The position numbers and the translations under genes were made by a program. The notes under the pieces were generated by a model. That model was not told the origin of the DNA. It did not search any database and saw only the letters and a list, made by a program, of their open reading frames with translations. Below, in pieces: positions 37,569 through 47,864 of a stretch of 64,000 nt of DNA. The stretch lies in the NCBI GenBank assembly GCA_963920765.1, contig OY987246.1, positions 126,501-190,500 on the forward strand, given 5' to 3'. How positions within the stretch are numbered: position 1 is the stretch's first letter; the number at the start of each line of letters is the position of its first letter. Origin of the DNA: Ulota crispa. Its lineage: Eukaryota; Streptophyta; Bryopsida; Orthotrichales; Orthotrichaceae.

Positions 37569-37810
37569 ACCAAGAGGTGGGTTGCCATGGATATGTGGTA
37601 ACCCTAAACCACATCTGTATCTTCAGCATGTGACATTTCAATTTCACCCTTAGTTTTCATGAAGTCATGCTAGATTTGCAATTCTGAAGTGGATCTTGAC
37701 TTCAAGTATTACCAAATTGGCCCTTACATGGAGTGGTGGATGATGGAGCGTGGAATTGAAGGCATGCAAGACTAGAAGTGGAAGTTGAAGCAGTTTCTAA
37801 ACCCTACTCC

Positions 37811-37966
37811 TTAGTCTACTAGTGTGTGCTTGTTTGTTTAGTGTTGTGTGCAGATCACTAACTTAATCTACTAGTATATGCTTGTTTGTCTAGTGTTGTG
37901 TGCAGATCACTAACTTAGTCTACTAGTGTGTGCTTGTTTGTCTAATGTTGTATGCAGAACACTAAA
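37811..37966. repeat. three tandem copies of a 52-bp unit
   Basis: Three consecutive copies start at 37811, 37863 and 37915, each reading TTARTCTACTAGTRTRTGCT, then TGTTTGTYTARTGTTG. They differ at a few positions. They lie just downstream of the hAT coding region and may be subterminal repeats of that element. Confidence 0.85.
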
Positions 37967-38159
37967 ACTGCAATTTGGGCAGTCTTGCACTTTTGCAAGT
38001 TGGGTTCAATCCCCAAGTTAGTGACATTAGCTTTTGTAATGATGAATGTGCAATATAGTTGCATACTTATTCATTTCTTCTTTGCCTTTCTTGAAATATG
38101 TGCATTTCTATGTTGCCAATTTGCCATAGTAAGACATATTTTTGAATCAGTTTTCAACT

Positions 38160-38400
38160 TACACTTGAGCAGATTTGTTGCCATTGAGTTCCATTGAGTG
38201 TACACTTATAGTGTAAACTCAATGGAATTTGCTTGAGTGTAAACTTAATGGCAACAAATCTGCATGAGCCATTTTGTTGCCATTGATTTTACACTTAATC
38301 ATATTTGTTGCCATTAAATTCCATTAGTGTTCACTTTTAGTGTAAACTGAATGGTATGTGCTTGAGTGTAAATTCAATGGCAACAACTCTGCCTAAGGCA
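38160..38400. repeat. two adjacent imperfect hairpins
   Basis: Two hairpins of roughly 100-120 bp follow each other. Each begins with TTTGTTGCCATTRA and ends with its complement (AATGGCAACAAATCTGC in the first). Inner arms contain GTTCCATTGAGTG and TAGTGTAAACT. They resemble each other, so one probably arose by duplication. They are non-coding. Confidence 0.6.
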
Positions 38401-39074
38401 AATTTCATTGAATTTTCACTCAAACCCTAAATTCGAATTTGTTCATTGAGTTCAAAGTTTCATACTTAAGCAAGTTTCTGCCATTGAGTTCACACTTTCT
38501 TTTGCTACTTCATACTTCACACTTCAGCAAATTTCACTAAAAATTTCGCAAATACTTCATATGATAATGCAGTCACTTAGCAATTTCATCTATATCCATT
38601 CAAGATAATAGCATTGGATGATCTCCACAAACATCAGGAGGATCGCAACTTGCCCTATAACAATAAAAACAAAATTGCAACTTGCACACTACTTTGAAAA
38701 AAGTAAATACACAAAATTTTACCTTTTTTAAAAGCAAGTATTTGCCCTGTTCTCACTGAAAAAGTTGGTTCTAGCAAAGATAGCTATTTGTCAGGGGGCC
38801 TGTAGACCAAATGCGAAAATTGGAAAATCAGTTCTGGGATCACTGGTGAACACCAAATCACCGTACAGTAACTATCGGTAATCTCCCAGAGAGCCGACGG
38901 CCACTTCTTGATGACGAACAGACTCGTGAGGACATAGCAGTAACTGTAATGTGATGGACAGATTCTATTCATCCGATTTCTGTAGCTCAGCGAATGAAGC
39001 TTGCTATTCGTTGATGTTGTTGGATGGTCACTGGTCAGCGGTTGCATCATGATTTCATGTTGAGATCGATATTA

Positions 39075-40046
39075 AGGGGTTTCAGATATGTCGTTCAGAG
39101 GTAATTTTGTTCACGTGAATGAAATTGATGAATAAGTTAGTTAAGCCATCATTCATATCCTCGCGATCATTCATTCAAATATTTGAATTGTAATGAATTA
39201 TTCAGCACCCTTTCAATTTTGCCCACAATCACTAATTTTTTACAGATCTCTTGGATTTCACCATTGTTGCTTCTAATTTGGAACCCTTCGTCTCCACAAT
39301 TGTCTGCTTCTAATCAAGATCTCTTCAGCTCCACCATTGTCACTTCTTGCGCATTAAGATTCCTTGGATGACCTTGATTTGGCAATCAACTCTGCATCCA
39401 AAGTGTATAGAGGCGTGGAGCAAGAGCTAAGAGGCAGGCAACAACACAAACAAGTGCGGGTGCGGAAGGGACAAGAACACGAGCGGAGCTAGCGGAAGAC
39501 GTGAGGAGGGAGAGGCTTTATGTTGTTCAGACGTGAAGGAGCCATGAGGACCTCTTGGAGGTCCTCATGGCTCCTTCACGTCTGAACAACATAAAGCCTC
39601 TCCCTCCTCACGTCTTCCGCTAGCTCCGCTCGTGTTCTTGTCCCTTCCGCACCCGCACTTGTTTGTGTTGTTGCCTGCCTCTTAGCTCTTGCTCCACGCC
39701 TCTATACACTTTGGATGCAGAGTTGATTGCCAAATCAAGGTCATCCAAGGAATCTTAATGCGCAAGAAGTGACAATGGTGGAGCTGAAGAGATCTTGATT
39801 AGAAGCAGACAATTGTGGAGACGAAGGGTTCCAAATTAGAAGCAACAATGGTGGAGTTCAAGGGATCTAAATTAGCTTGCAAAATTGGTGATTGTGGGCA
39901 AAGTTGAAAAGGTGGTGAGTAGTTCACTACAATTCAAATATTTGAATGGGTGAATGCAAGGACATGAACACTAGCTTGACTAACTTGTTCACCAATTTCA
40001 TTCATGTGAATGAAATTGGTGGTGAACAGCATATCTAAAAACCCCT
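39075..40046. repeat. 972-bp palindromic foldback with a perfect core
   Basis: The centre is GAGGACCTC-TTG-GAGGTCCTC at 39546-39566. From there the two arms (39259-39554 and 39558-39853) read as exact reverse complements for about 296 bases with a 3-base loop. Beyond them, outer arms (39075-39258 and 39854-40046) pair only imperfectly. The outer termini are AGGGGTTT and AAACCCCT, flanked by ATTA on both sides (39071-39074 and 40047-40050), which may be a short target duplication. There is no long open frame. The abrupt change from diverged to perfect pairing is unusual for an ageing foldback. Confidence 0.85.
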
Positions 40047-40078
40047 ATTAATGCAGAGAACCTAAGAGGAGCGTGAGC

Positions 40079-40299
40079 AAGGTTTGGGAAGAACCAACCG
40101 CTAGTTCAATATTAGCGGATTGAAATGAGAAATAACCATTTACAATTTATAAACTTTGTCTAAAAACCAATCAAAAATCTTTAAAAAAATACTTTTAGTA
40201 TGAAATAGAGAAAATAACCAAAATAACTCCTTGATAAACCGGTTCGATTGAGGAATTGAAGGAATTCTACCGAAAAATCTCAAATATTTCCCGGACCCT
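40079..40299. mobile_element. 221-bp non-autonomous DNA element (GGGAAGAACC family)
   Basis: The element starts AAGGTTTGGGAAGAACC and ends TTTCCCGGACCCT, which are partly complementary. The flanks carry a perfect 10-bp direct repeat, GAGCGTGAGC (40069-40078 and 40300-40309), indicating transposition into a target. Duplication length suits a Mutator-like element better than hAT (8 bp). Relatives lie at about 18675-18930 and 47405-47620. Confidence 0.65.
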
Positions 40300-41284
40300 G
40301 AGCGTGAGCCCAGAATGCCTCTGCTTTTACATGTGCTGCTTGGTATTTAAACATCTGAGGTTATCATTGTACCCACAACGTGAAGCAGCTACCTTGTTTC
40401 AGTGGAAGTTAGGGCCTAGTAGGGTACGGCAGAAGAACCTAAAATCGACACTTACTTCAGATGCGGTGCTCTCGAAGGTTTTTCGAGAATGTAATACCAT
40501 GTGCTTGTTAGGAAAGGGACACAGATGCAAGTAAAATTGTTTTTGGAATTTTTTGAGATTGTCTACATAAATTATGAATTGTTAAAAATAACTCCCGAGA
40601 CTGTCCTATTGTCAACACTAGACCCCCTTCAAAATGCTCATATTGAAATGAAAAGGGGCCATCAAAAAGACCATGTCATATGCTCAGCTTTTGCGTCACC
40701 TACACAACTTGTGTTCTTTATACCCAATCATAGTGACAGCTTTCCTTAACCTTGGTGTCAAGATTAGGTCATGCAACTAGTGCATTTCCTCAACTTTATA
40801 GCTATTGGAACGAGACTAGTGTTGTAATTGGGTGCTCCTACCTTAGTGATAAAAGTGTTTGGAACTTTGTGATTGGAGGAGAAGTAGAAAATGGTGTAAA
40901 TTCACTTTACTGTAAAATATTCATAATTTGAGATGGATCCAGGTTAACAATGGATGTTAAAATAAAGTGAAATCCAAACTTTCATGGTCACTTAGATCTT
41001 GTAACAAGATAACCTCAAGAGGGTCTCTTGCTCAATTTGTAAGGTGATCAAGTCATTTCCAACAAATTTGTTGATGTATTTTTGTTAATCTTCAATGCTA
41101 TATACTATTAACAATGCTATTTTCCTACTATTTTACTACCTTGAAGTGAACACAATTTACTTTTGGAATGTTGCTTTTTTGTTGAAATGACATTTTATTG
41201 CAAGAATTATATTTTAATTGCAATAATTGTAATTTACTACAATGATTAGATTTTAATGGAAACAATGAATGATTTTTTGTTTAA
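40300..41284. other. no gene recognised
   Basis: A 92-codon plus-strand frame (40256-40534) overlaps the end of the MITE and matches nothing known. The rest is AT-rich and non-coding. Confidence 0.4.
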
Positions 41285-41286
41285 TA

Positions 41287-41645
41287 CTCCCTCCGTCCCA
41301 AAACAATCTTCCTATTATACAAAATGCTATAGATTAAGCTCAAAAAGAACCATTTGTCAAAAAAAAATTGATTAATGAATAGAGTTTGATGTCCTTATAT
41401 TGTTTTGAAAATTTGAGTTTCAAATTAGTTTTCAAAGTGTGATTTCAAAGTGCTTGAAAATTGAATTTTTGAGCCATTTTTGAAGAGCTCTTGTGGCCAC
41501 TCAATTGATGGTGTGGGATTGGTTAGCATGCCCATGCTTTTGAACTATGTGCAAGTGTTGCTAGCTCCCTTCCTCCTCCAACAAGAAGATCATTTTGGGA
41601 CACTAAATAAAGGTCAATAGGAAGATCATTTTGGGACAGAGGGAG
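41287..41645. mobile_element. 359-bp Stowaway-like MITE
   Basis: The ends are CTCCCTCCGTCCCAAAA and TTTTGGGACAGAGGGAG, with TA on each side (41285-41286 and 41646-41647). The arms continue as AATCTTCCTATT and AATAGGAAGATC. The CTCCCTCCGTCCC terminus and TA duplication are the signature of plant Tc1/mariner-derived Stowaway elements. It is non-coding. Confidence 0.9.
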
Positions 41646-41989
41646 TATGATATTCTCTTACAATTAATTCCATTATAAAAGTACATTAAAACAATGACAT
41701 GGTCATAGGGTTTGTATTTTTTACTTTTTGCTATTAACCAAAAATATTAGAATAAATTTTATCATCTTTTATTTACAAATTTCCTCCTCTACTTGATATC
41801 CAAATAGCAAGAGAAAAGGAGAGAATAAGAAAAAGAGAAAGAGGAAAGAATAGAATAAATTATCAAAACCTCAATCAATTTAAGGTGAACTTTATACTAT
41901 TAGAGGTGACCAATGGATGAAAAATTTGGTTTTTGGTCACTAGTTGTGACAAAGAGCCTTGACAAAGAGATAACCATATGGTAAAAAAC

Positions 41990-42104
41990 GGGTCCACAAT
42001 GACTAAGTGACAATGATTGCAATGACTAAACAACGATTACAAAATGATTATAAAATGACTATATAGTCATGGTTTAGTCATTGTCACTTAGTCATTGTGG
42101 ACTT
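41990..42104. repeat. hairpin of GTCCACAATGACTAAG arms
   Basis: Inverted arms GTCCACAATGACTAAGTGAC and its complement, about 45 bases each, surround an AT-rich centre with further TGACTAAA units. It looks like a small foldback element; no target duplication was identified. Confidence 0.5.
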
Positions 42105-42242
42105 GTTTTTTTACCTGTAGTTGGACCAATTTTTGGTCATTAATGTCAAGAGGCCCTAAGATCTATTTCAAAATTAGTTGTTAAACTTGGGTTGATGGTT
42201 TACTACTATAACAAATTCAAACCTCCTTATTATTATGCTCTT

Positions 42243-43220
42243 TAACCCCTAAATGATTGAGACACCAAATTCTAATTCAAAAACCACCTAAATTTGGTGC
42301 CTCATGCATTTAGGTGTTAACAATATCACATTTGGAAATACTCAAAGTTCATATCCCATGGTGTAATTTATCTTTTATTAGTAGGCAACTTTTATATGGC
42401 AAGTGTAGTTGAAGATCTTCAAATGACATAGAAACATGGAGATGATTTACCAACCCTCAAAATGAGAAATAGATAGTTGACCAAAGAGGGTAGAAGAAGT
42501 ATCAACAATGGGTTGGCTACTCTACCATGACTCAGGGTATTTATTGAATGTAGTTTTTTTTTGGCTTCAAGTTGAGGAGACAAGGGGTTTGGTAAAATCT
42601 GTTTGATAACCTAAAGCCCCGGATTTTTTTCTACTTACCATTGGTAACTTTTTCTACTTGAGCAGTAGAACACTGTTGCATTAGTTCCAAGTTTTCACCA
42701 TTCTTTCACTATGCTCACACACAGCTCAATAACAGCAGTTCCTTCACTTTAGTAGAGAATCAATCACGAGAAGGGAGAATCTTTTACTCCAAAAACTCTT
42801 AGTGTAGTGTGAATTTGAAACATGTGTTTGCAATGGTCCAGCATGTAGGGTGTGTTCTAAGTCTTTGTTGACCACAAAAATTTGTGAGGATATGCTTAAT
42901 TTGATTTAAGAGCATGTTAAATGAATCTCTTCTGTATCCATAATGTAAAAAAAGTTCACCATATGTGGTCAAAAGGGCATAAAGCTTTTGGACAGAGGAC
43001 AAAAAAAACTTTTTATACCAACTTCAAATGATCATATCTCCCAATCTATACGGTTAAACTTTGTGAAACTTTTGCCATGGCTCCTTGCAAAAGTCTTGTA
43101 CAAGATCTTAAGGTTAATTTTTTAGAAAAAAGAAAATTATTGTTCTTGGGATCAAATGTCTGAAAATGGCAGTTTTGAGTCATTTTTGAAAATATATGGG
43201 CTTGTGAGTTTAGGGGTTAA
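42243..43220. mobile_element. TTAA-flanked MITE-like element, copy c
   Basis: The left end TTAACCCCTAAATG and right end AGTTTAGGGG-TTAA are inverted and both on TTAA (978 bp). A second inward-facing end, GCATTTAGGTG-TTAA, lies at 42307-42320 and makes a 78-bp mini-hairpin with the left end. The left part may therefore be a separate tiny element or a deletion derivative. The right interior (CTCAAAACTGCCATTTT in inverse) matches the left interior of the copy at 52484, showing a true family. It is non-coding. Confidence 0.6.
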
Positions 43221-44595
43221 ACTATGCACGAAAGCCCTGAAAAGCATCACATAGAAAAAACAAACCCAACCATACACACCATATTCTAAAAAGAAACCAG
43301 GAAATTTTACGAAACGATAGATTTATATTGGGAATAAAAAGGAGTTTCGGGCTACTGCTAAGTGAAAAAACAAATCTGACCCTTGCCTAAAAAGCTAAGA
43401 AATGCACCAATTTTTCCACAGAACTTCCCGAACCCAAATTGGGATTCCAACCGTGTAGTTCAGTGCCTTCCAACAAGTTCTTGGGTGCTTTGAAACTCAG
43501 CTAATCATTAACTTCGTCAAACAAGTCTTATGGCCCTGCTATTTATAGATATGTGGCTTGAGATTATTAGCATACAAACGCGTGGGGTTTATTGATTTGG
43601 AAGTGTTCGTTTGCTATTTTATACCAGTGGTTTCTGTTTAGCTGATTTTCAAAAAACTTGAGAGCTTGTTGGAGGGCATTGTACAGCAGCGCATGGCCGG
43701 CCATGGACACAGGTCTGTACCATACAGGGGCATCTTTATTGGCATCTGGAAGCATGTGAGTTTATGTAACGTCCACCAGTGAAGGCAGAATGTAAAAAAA
43801 CATTCATAATTCACACCAATTCTTGCAGGAGGTCAAAACATGGCCACTAACTTATGTCAGCCTAGCAAGATAAGCTTCAGTAGCAATAAAGAGCACGCAT
43901 TTGATTAGTAAGGTGGCTCCAGACATTCGGTTGTAGGCTCTCAGTGCACTCCAGAGAAGGGTGGACTGTCGTGCCCAGTAATACTACAAATAATCGATGC
44001 GGTGCCTCTCTAGAAGCTGATTGAAAGGACTGGACTGGACTGGTCATCTGGCATGCAGCGGCCACGGTTTCAACTGCCACCTCGGGTGCGAAAGTGCTTT
44101 CAGTTTCCGATTGCGGTGTCTCCCACTGCAGCAGCAGCTTCTACTTCCAAGTTCCAAGGCGTCACGCAGCTCCCAGGTAAACATTGAGCCCATGGGCGTG
44201 TCCTACTTGGCCTTCAATTGCCGCTGATCGCCGAGAGCTCCAGACGACCAAACACCAATTTTGAGGCCAGCTGAGGGAAGGACGGAGCTTCTCTCATGCG
44301 GCTTTTGGGCTGAGATTTAGCTGAAATCCTATAATGCTCCCGACCCTCCTTTAGTCAGGCCCATTGAGGGCGAAAGCACTTCATCTCACTAGATATGACA
44401 AGGATGCGCATTTTTTTTTGTTTGATGATATGGAAGTAGCAACAACCCTCCAGACGGAAACAGTCATGCACAACGTGTTGGTTTCCATATTTCTTACTGT
44501 ATGGCAGCTCAGTACACTGCGTGTGTGTCATTGGTGTGTTGAGCCAAGTAGTCTCTGCATCCAAGGGCCGGGAGCTGGATCAAATTTCGAAGAAC
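43221..44595. other. upstream region of the KCS gene; no gene recognised
   Basis: The AT-rich part to about 43.9 kb and the more G+C-balanced part to 44.6 kb contain no recognised gene. The open frame of the KCS gene extends upstream of its first ATG to 44521, but without an in-frame ATG there. Confidence 0.45.
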
Positions 44596-46529
44596 ATGGT
44601 CGAGCAAGTCGATAACAGCTGCCACAAAGGCAATGTTCATCTGGATGGACAGTATGCTGGCACCAACACCACCGAGACGAAACCAGATGACGATTCATCT
44701 TTGCTTCGAGCAGTTTCTAGATCATTTTTGAAGTCTCGAGCCGTTTATCCGCTGCTTTCAATGGTGTCGGTCCAGGCATCCACGATCGCATACGAAAAGC
44801 TGCAGGGCCAAGGGCTCTTCAGCAACGTTGTCATAGAGATTCCATCCACGGTTGATATGTACACTCTCTCTCTCGTCTTGGTGGCTGCAGGGTTGGCATG
44901 CCTGGCCTACTACTTCATTTTCGTCCCAGGTCCTACTCTCCTTCTGGATTTTGCATGCTTCAAACCGGATGAGTCAACCAAAATTAGCAAACGAGAGTTC
45001 GTCGAGAAGGCCAAGAAGTCCGGGTTCTTCACTGAGAGGAGCCTGATCTTTCAGGAGAGAGTGCTGGCCCTGTCAGGTCTCGGGGACGAGACGTACGCAC
45101 CTGCGTCCACGCTCTCTGAACCAGTGGACCGATCCCTCGAAGCCAGTCGGTCGGAAGCTCAGGCTGCAATCTTTGGTGTCACGGACGAGCTCTTCTCTCA
45201 GGGCACAGTGAAGCCCCAGGATGTTGACATCCTGATGGTGAACTGCAGCATGTACAGCCCGGTGCCCTCCCTGGCAGCCATGGTTATCAACCGGCACCAT
45301 TTGCGCAAAGACATCGATGTTTTCAACTTCGGCGGCATGGGCTGCAGCGCTGGATTGATTTCCATTGATTTGGCCAAAAAGCTGCTGCAGGGACGACGCA
45401 ACTCATATGCGCTTGTAGTCTCCACCGAGGTCATCAGCGCCATGTTCGGCTACTCCGGCAATCACCGCTCTATGATGGTGGGCAACTGCCTCTTCCGAAC
45501 CGGGTCCTCCGCGGTGCTCCTCTCCAATCGCCGAGGTAATGCAACACTGCCTTTCGAACTGTAAATTCAGACTCATATCCAAATTTAACCACATATTAAG
45601 GTCCAACTCCACAGGGGTTAGTATGTAACCAGGCTTGAACTACGTTAGTGTCAAGTTTCACGCTAGATTGAGTGCTATTGCCTGGTAGAACGTCATGCAG
45701 AGAGCAGTCGCATTGTCATCAGAGCACCAAGTCACTTATCCCCAAAGCTCTATTCCCGTTGCTCTGCGTCGATTTGTCTCCTGTAAGTGTTGAAGAAATT
45801 TCTCATCAAGTACTGCTAAAGATCCCAGTGGGATGGTCGAAAAGAACAAAACTTGACTCTTGGATGCTGCGATCTCCTGTGCAGCGGACAGATGGAGAGC
45901 CAAGTATGAGTTGCAATACCTGGTACGCACTCATGACGGAGCAGATGATGCGAGCTACAAGTGTGTGCATTCAGATCAAGACGAGCATGGGCACCTTGGC
46001 ATCTCTCTCCAGGGACCTCATGCGGGCAGCAGGTTCGGTTCTGAAGGACATCACCACTCTGGCTCCTCACATCCTTCCCTTGAGTGAGAAAGTGAAATTT
46101 GCACTCCGCTACATCTCTATCAGGCTCAACAAATGTCAGAAGCCTCCCATCAAGCCCTACGTGCCCAACTTCACGAAAGCCGTGTCGCACTTCGTGGTCC
46201 ACCCTGGAGGCAGAGCCGTGCTGGATGCAGTTGCTGAAAAGCTGGAGCTTGACGACTGGTGCATGGAGCCTTCTCGCATGACTCTGCACCGCTTTGGGAA
46301 CACCTCTAGCAGCAGTGTGTGGTATGGCTTGGCCTACTTAGAGGCCAGAGGCCGGGTCAAGCAAGGGGACACCGTGTGGCAAATTGCTCTGGGGTCGGGC
46401 CTCAAGTGTAACAGTGCGATTTGGAAGTCCCTGAGAACGTCGCAGCAGGGTCCTTCAACGAATGTCTGGGCTCAATTCGTTGATAGTTACCCGGTGGAGA
46501 TTGTCACCCCTACCTTTACAAGCAACTAG
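44596..46529 (+). CDS. 3-ketoacyl-CoA synthase with one frameshift
   Basis: Two exons, 44596-45535 (donor GTAATG) and 45885-46529 (acceptor GTGCAG), encode a FAE1/CUT1-type condensing enzyme of about 528 residues if the frame held. In the family it joins malonyl-CoA to an acyl-CoA in the ER membrane, the first step of very-long-chain fatty acid elongation for waxes and sphingolipids. Membrane segments lie at about residues 90-125 (TLSLVLVAAGLACLAYYFIF). LLLDFACFKP and SGLGDETYAP follow, and the catalytic Cys is residue 250 (FGGMGCSAG). In exon 2, HPGGRAVLD and MEPSRMTLHRFGNTSSSS hold the catalytic His and Asn. At 46001-46010 a short TC run (ATCTCTCTCC) is two bases too short: the frame runs to GHLGISL and then needs SRDLMRAAG from another frame. 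All else looks functional, so this is a very young pseudogene, an allele, or a sequence error. The first ATG was chosen as start. Confidence 0.9.
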
Positions 46530-47404
46530 GAAAACACATTGTCTCAGAAACGAACTGCTCAATTGATGCAAGTCAGAAGTCAGTCAAATAATCCTTGAAT
46601 TATTCAGCTGATTTCTGACTTGCATCCCTTAGATCCATTTTACGATGTTCTCTCCAAAGAATTATGAAAAAGTAGAAATCTGAATACCTGTGCTTCGGAA
46701 AAAGGCTCCTTGTGACAAGATTTGTAGTAGTCGCCACTGGTAGTGAGCAGTCTTTGACAAAAGGTGGTAAAGCATCAGTGACCTTGACGCCAACAATTAG
46801 ACCTGCTGGTTACCTCTCAGCATGTGTCCAGCTAACATCTAAATGTTCCACATGAAATAGTCACAATCACTGGAGACTGAGATAGTGGGTCACGAATCTA
46901 CCATCACTGTTACAGTTGTAACTTATGCATCTAATGTCTAGTGAAAATTTTCAAATCATAAAGCGTCGAGAAAATGCACAGCACACGCTAATACGTCACA
47001 ATAACCCATTCGGATAGAAGTACACAACCACGTGCATTCTTCGGAACAATGATTCCCAGAATCATGGGATGAGAACCGATCTTATTACAATAAAATCTGA
47101 CTCTCCATGTTTTGTGAGAACCGACACTGTTCCCATTTGCTCATTGGTTGTTGCACCATTGTCAATGTCATGTACGGCTTCCATCATTAATCCTTAATTA
47201 CACAACTCCAGAGATTTGAACTCAGAAAATCAGTTTACCCGTACAAAATCTCAAGATGCACGTCGTTTTAGTAGATCAAACTTCCTACTGTGACAGCTGC
47301 ATTTTTTCTGTCTGAGCTAGAGGTTCATTCAGGTGCCCCCTACAAAAGCTCCCTTATATACAAAAGAGCATTTCTCACTTTCAAAACATTCCGTTGGGCA
47401 AATC
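46530..47404. other. 3' flank of the KCS gene; no gene recognised
   Basis: Apart from a hairpin at 46565-46626, nothing recognisable is seen on either strand. Confidence 0.45.
46565..46626. repeat. 62-bp hairpin just after the KCS stop codon
   Basis: GATGCAAGTCAGAAGTCAG pairs with CTGATTTCTGACTTGCATC around a loop of about 21 bases. It lies 36 bases after the stop codon, so it would be in the mRNA 3' UTR if transcribed. It may be a tiny foldback element or an RNA structure. Confidence 0.6.
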
Positions 47405-47620
47405 AGAGTTCGGGAAGAACCGGCAGTTAGTTGTTAGCCTGTGAATTTGCAACCAAAACCGGTTGGCCTTTGAAACTACAGGACAGAAACCGGTCAGGTT
47501 TTTTTTTAAACTTTATTTATAGTATAAATATAGGGAATATCCGGTGCACTCACGTGAAAAACTGGTTGCAAATGGAAAACGTCACCTATTAGCCGCTGGT
47601 GAAGCTCAAAACCCTCGCCG
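47405..47620. repeat. GGGAAGAACYGG dispersed repeat, copy 3
   Basis: Starts AGAGTTCGGGAAGAACCGGC and has several ACCGGTT motifs, like the copies near 18.7 and 40.1 kb. The right end is not clear. Confidence 0.4.
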
Positions 47621-47864
47621 AACACTGGGGCAAATAACGAGAAAATAACGGACAGACATTGCTGACGAGAGTAGAGAGGATGATCTGAACATCCGAAGCC
47701 TGAAAAGTTCAAGAGTTACACAAAGGTGTCCATATCTATCTTATCAAACTAGCCAGAACTACGTCCACCCTTAGTTGATTCCAGATGACTTTTCAGAAAT
47801 GGCGGAGGCATTGGAAGTGTACTCTCCAGGACGTAATCGAAGAAATCAAGCAGGTAGCAATTCT

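Noticed and set aside
45672-45884. Upstream extension of the KCS second reading frame
   Set aside because: It lies in the intron between donor 45536 and acceptor 45884; family alignment starts only after the acceptor.
45816-46289. 157-codon minus-strand frame
   Set aside because: It is antisense to KCS exon 2, which carries the conserved motifs.
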